This document shows, in pieces, positions 1-7,350 of a DNA stretch of 14,289 nt; positions within the stretch are counted from its first letter, which is position 1, and every line of letters begins with the position of its first letter. The stretch is from Bacillota bacterium (lineage in GTDB: Bacteria > Bacillota_A > Clostridia > Lachnospirales > Lachnospiraceae). A program made the position numbers and the translations under genes. Below the pieces are notes generated by a model. That model searched no databases and was not told where the DNA came from. It saw nothing but the letters and a program-made list of their open reading frames with translations. The stretch is taken from NCBI GenBank assembly GCA_023443925.1, contig JAEZSL010000222.1, positions 1 through 14,289 of the forward strand, given 5' to 3'.

Positions 1-52
1 ACATAATTAGTCCTCCTGTCTTATCCTTCTACTGAAGTCCTTTTGTAACATA

Positions 53-70
53 ACATGTTGTTAAACATGT
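53..70. promoter_or_regulatory. Paired ACATGT motif upstream of the first gene
   Basis: ACATGT occurs at 53-58 and 65-70, six bases apart. Each copy is its own reverse complement, so the pair forms a symmetric operator-like site 35 bases before the first start codon. I found no convincing -35/-10 pair around it. The call rests on symmetry alone. Confidence 0.25.
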
Positions 71-104
71 CATTTTAGTGTTTGTAATATAGGAGGAAAT
101 ATAC

Positions 105-602
105 ATGGTATCTTTAAAAATAAACGACGTAAAAGCTTTTATGTCAAGCCTGCTGGTTCAGAACATATTCGATAACTTCCTGTTGTCGGAACTGCAGATC
201 AATACCTTTAATCACTTTGAGATAGCAGGTGCTCTTAATGAGGATTACTATTCAAAGGATGAATTAGAGATTTTGGAGGGAAGAAAATATTCCCTTTGGA
301 GTGAAATAAAACCCATTGCCTACTCCTTAATAAAAGGGAATAAATTGCCTCTTAGCATAAAAATAGTATTGTTGTTATCACCTTCAAATACGGAAAAAGT
401 ATTAAAAAAATCCGGGGTCTCATTAGCTTCAGATGATATTAACGGACTGTTTTTAAACATCCGGTTTGACAAGGGAGCCTTAAATCTCATTACCGGCATA
501 TCTACTAAAAATTTCAGTTTGGATAAGACCCTGGAACATACCTGGGATGACGATTTAAAATTATTTTTAAAACATTATGAAATTGCAGTGGAAGAGGAAT
601 AA
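105..602 (+). CDS. DUF5721-like conserved hypothetical protein
   Basis: This 165-residue protein has no signal peptide or membrane segment and is probably cytosolic. Its opening (MVSLKINDVKAFMSSLL), the phenylalanine- and leucine-rich first 30 residues and its length match my recollection of DUF5721, a family of unknown function in Lachnospiraceae; I could not search to confirm it. The C-terminus is acidic and ends EEE. The start is well supported: AGGAGG at 91-96 lies eight bases before the ATG. It is followed by a hairpin (681-709) and then the hemerythrin gene on the same strand. No catalytic motif is visible and no function is proposed. Confidence 0.75.
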   Translation: MVSLKINDVKAFMSSLLVQNIFDNFLLSELQINTFNHFEIAGALNEDYYSKDELEILEGRKYSLWSEIKPIAYSLIKGNKLPLSIKIVLLLSPSNTEKVLKKSGVSLASDDINGLFLNIRFDKGALNLITGISTKNFSLDKTLEHTWDDDLKLFLKHYEIAVEEE

Positions 603-680
603 ATTACAAGGCATAAAAGCGTATAATTCAGTAAACCCGGCAAATACTATCTATATAAAAATTTGGCTGAAATAGATATG

Positions 681-712
681 ACCGGCAGAATGTAAAACAT
701 TTTGCCGGTTAT
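681..712 (+). terminator. Hairpin between the DUF5721-like and hemerythrin genes
   Basis: ACCGGCAGAATGT (681-693) pairs with ACATTTTGCCGGT (697-709) over 13 positions with one G-U pair and a three-base loop. The bases after it (TATTTGC) are only weakly T-rich, so termination may be partial. It ends 15 bases before the next ribosome binding site, so it either terminates the upstream gene or sits in the leader of the next one. Confidence 0.6.
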
Positions 713-734
713 TTGCAGTCTAACAGGAGGGTAT

Positions 735-1289
735 ATGAACAGTATTGATATAATGGTAGAAGAACATAAAAATATTATGCGTATGTTAAAAGTAGTTCGA
801 AATGCCTGTTATCGGATTCTTAAAGGTGATGACATTCAGTATGAGGATTTTGAACAGATGATAGATTTTATCCGAAACTATGCCGATAAGCATCACCACG
901 GCAAAGAAGAAAAGTTTCTTTTTAAACAGATGCAGACGAATCTTGGTAATATAGGAAATCAGCTGGTGACCCATGGAATGCTTGTGGAACATGACCTGGG
1001 CCGGTTATTTATCAGTGATTTATCCGACGCACTGAAAAGGGTTAAGGAGGGGGATGACGAAAGTAAGCTGGATGTAATCAGTAATGCAGTTGGTTATACC
1101 CATTTGTTAACCAGACATATTGGTAAAGAGGATTCCGTAGTTTATGTTTATGGCGGTAAAAACCTGCCGGAAGACATTCTGGCTGATATTAACCGTAAAT
1201 CGGAAGAATTTGAAAAAGAAGCTTCTGACCAGGGAATTCAGGAGAAATACAAAGATATTTTGGAAGTATTGGAGCATAAATATCAATAA
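735..1289 (+). CDS. Hemerythrin HHE-domain protein
   Basis: This 184-residue cytosolic protein has the pattern of a hemerythrin four-helix bundle, which holds a non-heme di-iron centre and binds O2 or responds to oxidants, NO or iron. Visible candidate ligands are H11, the HHHGKEE cluster at 53-59 (H54 and E58 in H-x3-E spacing), H80, H86 and HIGKED at 128-133. The reading frame is open from 702, but AGGAGG at 725-730 is placed for the ATG at 735, which also begins with the expected N-terminal helix, so I use 735. In a strict anaerobe such proteins are usually linked to oxygen or oxidative-stress handling; that role is inferred from the family. It stops eight bases before the CIRCE site of htpG. 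Confidence 0.88.
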   Translation: MNSIDIMVEEHKNIMRMLKVVRNACYRILKGDDIQYEDFEQMIDFIRNYADKHHHGKEEKFLFKQMQTNLGNIGNQLVTHGMLVEHDLGRLFISDLSDALKRVKEGDDESKLDVISNAVGYTHLLTRHIGKEDSVVYVYGGKNLPEDILADINRKSEEFEKEASDQGIQEKYKDILEVLEHKYQ

Positions 1290-1296
1290 AGAACTG

Positions 1297-1323
1297 TTAG
1301 CACTCACGTGAAATGAGTGCTAA
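1297..1323 (+). promoter_or_regulatory. CIRCE operator (HrcA binding site)
   Basis: The 27 bases are TTAGCACTC, a nine-base spacer, then GAGTGCTAA, an exact match to the consensus CIRCE inverted repeat bound by the heat-shock repressor HrcA. It lies just upstream of the -35 box of htpG. A run of six T follows (1324-1329), so on the RNA level the same hairpin could terminate the hemerythrin transcript. Confidence 0.95.
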
Positions 1324-1330
1324 TTTTTTC

Positions 1331-1359
1331 TTGACAAATCGGATGGGTCGTATTAATAT
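1331..1359 (+). promoter_or_regulatory. Sigma-A promoter of htpG
   Basis: TTGACA (1331-1336) and TAATAT (1354-1359) are separated by 17 bases. The CIRCE operator ends seven bases upstream of the -35 box, so bound HrcA would obstruct RNA polymerase. The leader to the htpG start is roughly 40 bases. Confidence 0.85.
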
Positions 1360-1407
1360 TAACTTTATCAAAGGAAAAAATTATTAAAATAATAAAGGAG
1401 CGATATT

Positions 1408-3462
1408 ATGCTGAATGAACATGGTAGTCTTTCGATTAATTCGGAAAATATATTTCCCATCATTAAAAAATGGCTTTACTCGGATCATGATATTTTCTTC
1501 CGTGAATTGATTTCGAATGGAAGCGATGCGATCACAAAATTGAAAAAACTTGAACTTATGGGAGAAGTAACCCTTCCAGAAGACAATAAATATAAAATTG
1601 ATGTAATCGTAAATCCGGAAGAAAAAACTTTAAAATTCATTGATAATGGTATTGGTATGACTGCCGATGAGGTAAAGGAATATATCAACCAGATTGCTTT
1701 CTCCGGCGCTACGGACTTTTTAAACAAATACAAGGATAAGGCTAACGAAGAGCAGATTATCGGACATTTCGGACTAGGCTTCTATTCCGCATTTATGGTT
1801 GCAGATAAGGTTACTATTGATACCTTATCCTGGCAGGAAGGTGCAGTCAGCGTACACTGGGAATCAGAAGGCGGTACGGAATTTACCATGGAAGCCGGAG
1901 ACCGTGAAGTAAGAGGTACTGAGATTACATTATATCTCAACGAAGACAGTAAAGAATTTGCCAACGAATACCGTGCAAAGGAAGTAATCCAGAAGTACTG
2001 TTCCTTTATGCCCATTGAAATATACTTTAAGAACGCCAATGCAAAACCGGAAGAAGAGGAAATTGAAGAAGAGGATATAACAGAAGACGTCATAGAGGAG
2101 GATGAGAATGTAATTGATGCCTCCGTAGATGAAGACGGTAATGTATCCGAGCAGGAAGAAAGCGAAGAAGCCAAAGAGAAGGAAGAAAAGAAGAAAGGCC
2201 CTAAAAAGCCGGAGCCTCTTAACAATACCAAACCGCTCTGGACGAAACACCCGAATGATTGTACCGAAGAGGAATATAAGGAATTTTACCGTAATGTTTT
2301 TTCCGATTACAAAGAACCTTTATTCTGGATTCATTTGAATATGGATTATCCTTTTAACTTAAAAGGTATCCTTTATTTCCCGAAATTAAACACGGAATAT
2401 GATACGCTGGAAGGAACCATTAAATTATACAGCAACCAGGTATTTATTGCCGACAATATAAAAGAAGTAATTCCGGAATTCCTGATGTTATTAAAAGGTA
2501 CAATCGATTGTCCGGATCTGCCCCTGAATGTATCCAGAAGTGCTCTTCAAAATGATGGTTTTGTAAAGAAAATCTCTGATTACATTACCAAAAAAGTAGC
2601 AGATAAACTTTCCGGAATGTATAAAGTGGAAAAAGAAAATTACGAGAAGTTCTGGGATGATATCAGTCCTTTTATCAAGTTTGGCTGCTTAAAAGATGAT
2701 AAATTCCGTGATAAAATGAAAGATTTTATTATCTTTAAAAATCTGGAAGGCAAATATGTTACTCTGCCGGATTATGTTAATGCTGCTAAGAATGAAGCTG
2801 CAGAAGAATCCAGCGTGGAGGCTGCGGAAACAAAGACCGATGAAGCAGCAGAAAAAGAAGTTAAACATACTATTTATTATGTGACCAATGAACAGCAGCA
2901 AAGCCAGTATATTAATATGTTTAAAGAAGAAGGCATTGATGCATTAATTTTAACACATAACATTGATCAGCCATTTATCACTCAATTGGAACAGCAGGAT
3001 AATACCTATCGTTTCCAGAGAATCGATGCGGATATTACCGACAGCTTCAAAGAAACTGTAGATGAGGAAGCTCTGAAAGCGGAAAATGATAAGCTTACTG
3101 AGTTATTCCGTAAGGTTCTGAATAAGGAAAAACTTGAAGTAAAGGTTATGAAACTTAAGAATGATAAGGTTTCTTCCATGATAACATTATCAGAAGAGAG
3201 CCGCAGAATGCAGGATATGATGAAAATGTACAACATGTACGGTATGGACCCTGGTATGTTTGGCAGCAGTGAAACCTTAGTTCTTAATGCCAATAATAAA
3301 CTTGTACAGTATATATTCCAGAATGAAGCAGCGGAACATGTATCCATGATCTGTGAACAGTTATATGATCTTGCCATGTTAAGCCACAAACCTCTGAATC
3401 CGGAAGCTATGACTAAATTCATCAGCCGTAGCAATGATATTATGCTGGTGCTTGCAAAATAA
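1408..3462 (+). CDS. htpG: Molecular chaperone HtpG (Hsp90 family)
   Basis: This is an ATP-dependent dimeric cytosolic chaperone of 684 residues. The N-terminal GHKL ATPase domain shows FFRELISNGSDA (30-41), DNGIGM (79-84) and GHFGLGFYSAF (119-129). The middle domain has NVSRSALQ (374-381) with the conserved ATP-contacting arginine at 377. The C-terminal dimerisation domain follows. It is longer than the usual bacterial 620-640 residues because of a Glu/Asp/Lys-rich segment at about 212-270, between the N and middle domains where eukaryotic Hsp90 has its charged linker, and a second Ala/Glu-rich insert at about 460-485. AAGGAG lies before the ATG. Expression should be under HrcA control through the CIRCE site, whereas Bacillus subtilis htpG is not in the HrcA regulon. 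Confidence 0.96.
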   Translation: MLNEHGSLSINSENIFPIIKKWLYSDHDIFFRELISNGSDAITKLKKLELMGEVTLPEDNKYKIDVIVNPEEKTLKFIDNGIGMTADEVKEYINQIAFSGATDFLNKYKDKANEEQIIGHFGLGFYSAFMVADKVTIDTLSWQEGAVSVHWESEGGTEFTMEAGDREVRGTEITLYLNEDSKEFANEYRAKEVIQKYCSFMPIEIYFKNANAKPEEEEIEEEDITEDVIEEDENVIDASVDEDGNVSEQEESEEAKEKEEKKKGPKKPEPLNNTKPLWTKHPNDCTEEEYKEFYRNVFSDYKEPLFWIHLNMDYPFNLKGILYFPKLNTEYDTLEGTIKLYSNQVFIADNIKEVIPEFLMLLKGTIDCPDLPLNVSRSALQNDGFVKKISDYITKKVADKLSGMYKVEKENYEKFWDDISPFIKFGCLKDDKFRDKMKDFIIFKNLEGKYVTLPDYVNAAKNEAAEESSVEAAETKTDEAAEKEVKHTIYYVTNEQQQSQYINMFKEEGIDALILTHNIDQPFITQLEQQDNTYRFQRIDADITDSFKETVDEEALKAENDKLTELFRKVLNKEKLEVKVMKLKNDKVSSMITLSEESRRMQDMMKMYNMYGMDPGMFGSSETLVLNANNKLVQYIFQNEAAEHVSMICEQLYDLAMLSHKPLNPEAMTKFISRSNDIMLVLAK

Positions 3463-3645
3463 GTGGTCATAGTCACAAATATGGAAAGTGTCAGGTATAT
3501 TTCCAGACGGATTATGGAATCCGATTGATCTGCAGTAATTCAAAAAGGCTAAGTTACTTTGAAGAGGGACTGCTAATTCATCCATAGTGTTTTCTGAATT
3601 ATATTCTGGATGATGGTTTCTCTGGCCTTTATAAAATATAAATTG

Positions 3646-3752
3646 AACCGCCCTGTAGCGGATATGCTCTCTTAGTGACATATGGTTTATGCATAAAACT
3701 GTATGCTATTAAGACGGAGTCTATCAAAGTTACAGGGCGGTTTTTATTTTTG
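3646..3752 (+). terminator. Large stem-loop with T-tract: terminator or structured RNA
   Basis: A perfect 12-bp stem is formed by AACCGCCCTGTA (3646-3657) and TACAGGGCGGTT (3731-3742), followed by an 11-base run with ten T (TTTTTATTTTT), as in an intrinsic terminator. The 73 bases between the arms are unusually long for a terminator loop. They can fold into three small hairpins: ATATG/CATAT (3662-3666, 3679-3683), GCATA/TATGC (3691-3695, 3702-3706) and AGAC/GTCT (3712-3715, 3719-3722). It may therefore be a multibranched small RNA with its own terminator rather than a plain htpG terminator. It matches no RNA family I recognise. Confidence 0.6.
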
Positions 3753-3940
3753 ATCTTATAATTCTTATCTTATAATTCTTTTTACTAATGCCTCTATAAA
3801 GGTCCTTATAACAATCCTATCCCGTGAAGGCGAAGCTGATGCCTGCTCTAGCTGTGTATAAACTATAGTTAAATCAAAGAGTTCAACCATAAATTTTATC
3901 CATTTAATCACGTTCTGATTTATAAATTTCGGGATTTTAT

Positions 3941-3956
3941 CACAAACTAGTTTGTG
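3941..3956. promoter_or_regulatory. 16-bp perfect palindrome, candidate operator
   Basis: CACAAACTAGTTTGTG is identical on both strands. Size and symmetry suit a dimeric repressor such as a TetR- or MarR-type regulator. It lies about 60 bases upstream of the candidate degV promoter. No regulator gene is present nearby, so the partner is unknown. Confidence 0.4.
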
Positions 3957-4018
3957 GTCTGGAAATATTGAAAGAAAGCTTATTTAGAAAATATTTAGAA
4001 AGAGTTTACAAAAAGTAC

Positions 4019-4047
4019 TTTAAAAATCTGATTCAGTATGCTATGAT
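4019..4047 (+). promoter_or_regulatory. Candidate promoter upstream of the degV-family gene
   Basis: TTTAAA (4019-4024) and TATGAT (4042-4047) are 17 bases apart, and TG at 4039-4040 gives an extended -10 (TGcTATGAT). The -35 is weak. It implies a leader of about 260 bases before the degV start. Confidence 0.45.
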
Positions 4048-4053
4048 TAATAG

Positions 4054-4312
4054 TAATCAAAACTATATATCATAGTAAGGTTTATAAACTTATATAGTTG
4101 TAATTACCAATATATGTAATAAGCTTTACGGAGTAGCTTGTCTGTTTCTAAGTCAAAAGTATAACAGAGAGTTTAGCTCGGGATTTACTTGTTTTAAGTT
4201 GGAATTTGTTCTTTGATTTTATGCCTGCACAGCAGGTCTAAGGTATGAGCAAGTAGTGCGGCGGATAACGGTCCGCTTTGACTATATAGGATTATCAATC
4301 TCAGGAGGATAT
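4054..4312 (+). other. Probable long 5' leader of the degV-family gene
   Basis: No gene is visible here. Two short hairpins lie near the 3' end: CCTGC/GCAGG (4224-4228, 4232-4236) and GCGGA/TCCGC (4261-4265, 4272-4276). The second ends about 26 bases before the AGGAGG. The layout allows leader-based control, but no known riboswitch core was recognised. Confidence 0.3.
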
Positions 4313-4316
4313 ATGA

Positions 4317-5153
4317 ATGGCTTATAAAATAATTGTGGACAGTTGTACGGATTTAACGAATAAAATGAAAGAAGACAGTCGTATTCAAGCAGTACCCCTT
4401 ACATTACAAGTAGATGATAAAACAATTATTGATGATGAAACCTTTAATCAGAAAGAATTTTTAAAGATAGTGGCAGAAAGCCCCAATAGTCCCAAATCTT
4501 CCTGTCCATCTCCGGAAGCATATATGAATCTCTTTGGCGGAGAGGAAGATGTATATGCAGTTACCTTATCCTCTAATTTAAGCGGTTCATATAACAGTGC
4601 GGTACTTGGAAGAAAACTTTATCTGGAAGAAAATCCGCATAAGAACATAGAAATTATTAATTCCTGTTCTGCTTCCGCAGGCCAGACGCTGATTGCAATG
4701 AAGATCCAGGAATATGTGGAAGCCGGCAAAGGATTTCAGGAAATCGTTCAGTTAGTTAATAACTTCAGGGATAAGCTAAGTACAAAATTTGTGTTGGAAA
4801 ATCTTGATACCCTGCGTAAAAGCGGCCGGTTAACCGGAATTAAAGCGATTCTAACCGGTGTTTTAAACATCAAGCCGGTTATGGCAGCTACACCGGAAGG
4901 AACTATCTGTAAACTGGATCAGGCCAGAGGCATTCAGAAAGCACTGGTTTTAATGGCAAGTCTCATTGAACAGGATGTGAAAAATGCAGAAGAAAGAATT
5001 GTTGGCATCGCACACTGCAATAACTACAACCGGGCATTATTTGTAAAAGAAGAAATTTTAAAGCGTGTTCCATTTAAAGATAGTTTTATCGTGGATACGG
5101 CCGGTGTAAGTACCATGTATGCAGGAGATGGCGGTATTATTGTATGTTACTAG
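4317..5153 (+). CDS. DegV family fatty-acid-binding protein
   Basis: This 278-residue cytosolic protein has the two-domain DegV/FakB fold, which binds a single fatty acid. Family motifs are visible in order: DSCTDL (8-13), SCPSPEAY (62-69), SSNLSGSYNSA (85-95), and a C-terminal VSTMYAGDGG close to the end. In the FakAB system FakB hands the bound fatty acid to kinase FakA for phosphorylation; no FakA gene is in the window, so a FakB role is inferred. The start at 4317 follows AGGAGG with a nine-base gap. An ATG at 4313 in another frame reaches a stop after four codons (ATGAATGGCTTATAA) and overlaps the true start. The gene is monocistronic, ending at a strong terminator. Confidence 0.92.
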   Translation: MAYKIIVDSCTDLTNKMKEDSRIQAVPLTLQVDDKTIIDDETFNQKEFLKIVAESPNSPKSSCPSPEAYMNLFGGEEDVYAVTLSSNLSGSYNSAVLGRKLYLEENPHKNIEIINSCSASAGQTLIAMKIQEYVEAGKGFQEIVQLVNNFRDKLSTKFVLENLDTLRKSGRLTGIKAILTGVLNIKPVMAATPEGTICKLDQARGIQKALVLMASLIEQDVKNAEERIVGIAHCNNYNRALFVKEEILKRVPFKDSFIVDTAGVSTMYAGDGGIIVCY

Positions 5154-5270
5154 AAGAATAGCTATCATGAGCTACTGCCCTTTATCCAAAAGGCAACTAC
5201 ATTTATCCTCGTCGACGGTAGAAAATGAATTAGAAAATCATGCGAAAGTATATTAAGTATATCAGAAATC

Positions 5271-5322
5271 AGACCTAGATAGGGCAATAAACTGCCCTGC
5301 CTCAGGTCTATTTTTGTCTTTT
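5271..5322 (+). terminator. Rho-independent terminator of the degV-family gene
   Basis: A two-part stem has AGACCT (5271-5276) paired with AGGTCT (5304-5309) outside, and AGGGCA (5281-5286) with TGCCCT (5293-5298) inside. ATTTTTGTCTTTTT follows. Confidence 0.88.
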
Positions 5323-5351
5323 TAAATTACTGACTTGCGTAGCTTATATAA

Positions 5352-5486
5352 TGTGATACTGTAAATCCAGAAGAGTATTATAGTGGGAAAACTGCTTTAG
5401 TTAAAGAGGCGCATACGTGGATGGCTATTGAAAATGGTATAGACGTTTTAAATTATATGAGGATGTATCCAGAGTATTTTAATTAG
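5352..5486 (+). pseudogene. C-terminal remnant of an unrecognised gene
   Basis: A 44-residue open frame reads protein-like: EEYYSGKTALVKEAHTW followed by a segment ending LNYMRMYPEYFN, rich in Tyr, Glu and Met. It is bounded upstream by a stop (5349-5351), has no start codon at its beginning, and has no ribosome binding site. It looks like the surviving 3' end of a larger gene lost by deletion at the edge of the AT-rich region. I do not recognise the family. Chance coding-like sequence is the alternative. Confidence 0.35.
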
Positions 5487-5527
5487 TAGTGATAAAAAGG
5501 AAAACAGCTGAAATATTTGTGAATTTA

Positions 5528-5557
5528 TTGACAATTCATGTACAAATATTATATTAT
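5528..5557 (+). promoter_or_regulatory. Sigma-A promoter of the PPC-repeat gene
   Basis: TTGACA (5528-5533) and TATTAT (5552-5557) with an 18-base spacer lie about 36 bases before the start codon. Confidence 0.7.
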
Positions 5558-5592
5558 TTTAGAATAAAACAATTTTACAGGGAGAGTATACA

Positions 5593-6717
5593 ATGGATAA
5601 AAAGTTTGGAAAAGTAGTAATAAGTCTTATTTTTATTATGGCTATCTTGTTTTCGTTTCTAACCACGACTGCATTTGCAGAGGATAGCTTTAGTGCTGCA
5701 GATATGATAACATTAAATGTATCGTGTTCTGATACACTTGAGACAGAGGATGATGTAAATTATTATAAATTCACTACCTCAAAAAATGATTCTTTTTATA
5801 AAGTTGAACTTAGAAATACTGAAGTTACAGATGCAATTAGCTTAACACTTTATTCAGGAGATGATGCGACAACTGATATTTATGATTTAAGAGCATATGT
5901 TGCAGATGCCAAATCTGATACTAGAAAATTGGAACCTAATCACACTTATTTCATTTCTGTACAAAAAGATTATTTTAAATGCACAGGTAACTACAAATTA
6001 AGTGTTACAGAAATTAAAGACGATGTACCAGATAACTATTCAAGAAGTACTACAATATCGTTAAATAAGAAGAAGGCCTACAACCTGGAAGCAATAGGAG
6101 ATTCAGACTATTTTAAGTTTACAACCACATCAAATGATTCATATTATAAAATTGAATTGGCAAACACAGAGGCTACTGATACAATTGGTGCTACCATATA
6201 TTATGAGGATGATGCAACAACTGATATATTGGAAATATCGGCCTACAAAGCCAGTATAGGCTCAAAATCGGTTAAATTAGAACCTAATTATACCTATTAT
6301 GTTGTTGTTCAAGCTCCACCATATAATAGATCGGTGGGAGGGTACAAATTATGTGTTACTGAAATAAAAGATGATGCATCAGACACATTTAAAAACTGTT
6401 CCAAAATACCGTTAAATAAGAAAAATACTTATAAATTAGACGTAAATGGGGATGTTGATTTCTTTAAATTCAAAGCCTCAAAAAGTGGTACTTATACAAT
6501 TACACTTGCTAATAAAAGTGGAAATGATGGTATTAGTGCAATAATTTATAGCGAAGCTGATATTACACAAAGCATTGGTACGATAACATCGTATAAAGCT
6601 ACGAAAAATATGATTAATGTTAAGGTGAAAAAGAATCATACATACTATATTGGTGTTGCAAAAAGTTACAGTTATTCTTCCGTAACAGGAGAGTATTCAT
6701 TGACGATAAAGAATTAG
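5593..6717 (+). CDS. Secreted protein with three PPC-like repeats
   Basis: This 374-residue protein begins with a clear Sec signal peptide: Lys-rich start, hydrophobic core, probable cleavage after AFA at 27-29. The mature part is three tandem copies of a beta-rich unit of about 110 residues (about 34-142, 143-258, 259-374). Each has a D-x-x-[YF][YF]KF strand, a DATTDI or related segment and a closing HTYF/YTYY/HTYY strand with G-x-Y. The pattern resembles the bacterial pre-peptidase C-terminal (PPC) beta-sandwich usually appended to secreted peptidases or carbohydrate-active enzymes. No catalytic domain, LPXTG anchor or lipobox is present, so it is probably released or loosely wall-bound. 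Units 1 and 2 are closest, also at DNA level. GGGAGAG precedes the ATG. Confidence 0.8.
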   Translation: MDKKFGKVVISLIFIMAILFSFLTTTAFAEDSFSAADMITLNVSCSDTLETEDDVNYYKFTTSKNDSFYKVELRNTEVTDAISLTLYSGDDATTDIYDLRAYVADAKSDTRKLEPNHTYFISVQKDYFKCTGNYKLSVTEIKDDVPDNYSRSTTISLNKKKAYNLEAIGDSDYFKFTTTSNDSYYKIELANTEATDTIGATIYYEDDATTDILEISAYKASIGSKSVKLEPNYTYYVVVQAPPYNRSVGGYKLCVTEIKDDASDTFKNCSKIPLNKKNTYKLDVNGDVDFFKFKASKSGTYTITLANKSGNDGISAIIYSEADITQSIGTITSYKATKNMINVKVKKNHTYYIGVAKSYSYSSVTGEYSLTIKN

Positions 6718-6756
6718 TCTCAAAGCCATAGATAATGATTACATAGCGATTATTGG

Positions 6757-6793
6757 CCAAGGTGATGGGGAACCCTATAGCCTTGGTTTTTCT
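6757..6793 (+). terminator. Rho-independent terminator after the PPC-repeat gene
   Basis: CCAAGG (6757-6762) pairs with CCTTGG (6781-6786) around an 18-base loop, followed by TTTTTCTT. Confidence 0.7.
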
Positions 6794-7350
6794 TATTGAT
6801 TTTTCCGATACTAGATATTTTGTTCTGGTATTGAATAAATATTTTAATCTAGAAAGATAATTTTTCTTTTTAGTGAGGAAATGTTGAAAATTGATTGAAT
6901 TTGTACTATTCTTAGAAGGTAATGAAGGCAAATTTTATTATTTATGTTTCCCTGGGTCAATGGAGCTGGAGCTGGTTAGGTGTAATAACTAAAAAGTATT
7001 TAATAGTTACAAATGTAAACTTAAAGATATTAGAATGTTATGAATTGAAGAATGCATTTCATTATGATGAAGAGCTGCAAAATATAATTAGCTATATAAT
7101 AAGTTATCAAGTCATTGCATGTCATAGCGGAATGGAATAAGTAAAAATGAGTTAAGTCTATCAATGTAGTATCGAGCAAAATAGTTATTATGGGCATGAC
7201 AAAAGGTGCTCATTCAAATAAGTAATACAAAAAGTAGCCACATTAATTAAATACTTAGTTTTAATTACGACAGGATAATTTACTATATAAATTAAAGGAG
7301 TATCCTTGTGGTATATAACAACAAACGATAGAAATATTGGGGAGATAATC
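6794..7350. other. AT-rich stretch without a supported gene
   Basis: The only long + strand frame (6922-7140, 72 codons) has a poorly spaced ribosome binding site and no recognisable motif, so I do not call it. Bases 7141-7300 hold no ORF of note. AAGGAG at 7295-7300 fits a TTG at 7306 that would add 15 residues to the next gene; GGGGAG near 7339-7344 fits the preferred ATG at 7351. Confidence 0.5.

Larger units (their letters stand above)
3463..4018. other. Gene-poor stretch after htpG
   Basis: No convincing gene was found between htpG and the degV promoter. Bases 3463-3645 hold only short ORFs and an antisense frame overlapping the htpG end. A large stem-loop with a T-tract lies at 3646-3752 and a 16-bp perfect palindrome at 3941-3956; both are listed separately. 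Nothing was recognised in 3757-3940. Confidence 0.6.

Noticed and set aside
702..734. Upstream extension of the hemerythrin gene from an alternative start at 702
   Set aside because: It begins inside a terminator-like hairpin and lacks a ribosome binding site, whereas AGGAGG is placed for the ATG at 735.
1782..2231. Ser-rich 149-codon - strand frame inside htpG
   Set aside because: It is the antisense shadow of the Glu-rich linker of htpG; low-complexity Ser arises from the complement of Glu codons.
3379..3681. 100-codon - strand frame after htpG
   Set aside because: It overlaps the htpG end in antisense, has no ribosome binding site or domain, and its start lies in the large stem-loop.
3801..3880. 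Riboswitch-like sequence near CCCGTGAAGGCGAAG
   Set aside because: It does not match the cobalamin or any other riboswitch core I can recall, and no stable fold was evident.
6922..7140. 72-codon + strand frame
   Set aside because: The candidate ribosome binding site is too close to the ATG, composition is unlike neighbouring genes, and no motif is recognised.
7306..7350. TTG start adding 15 residues to the DUF6602-like protein
   Set aside because: It has a plausible AAGGAG, but the ATG at 7351 has its own site and fits the expected family start. It remains possible.
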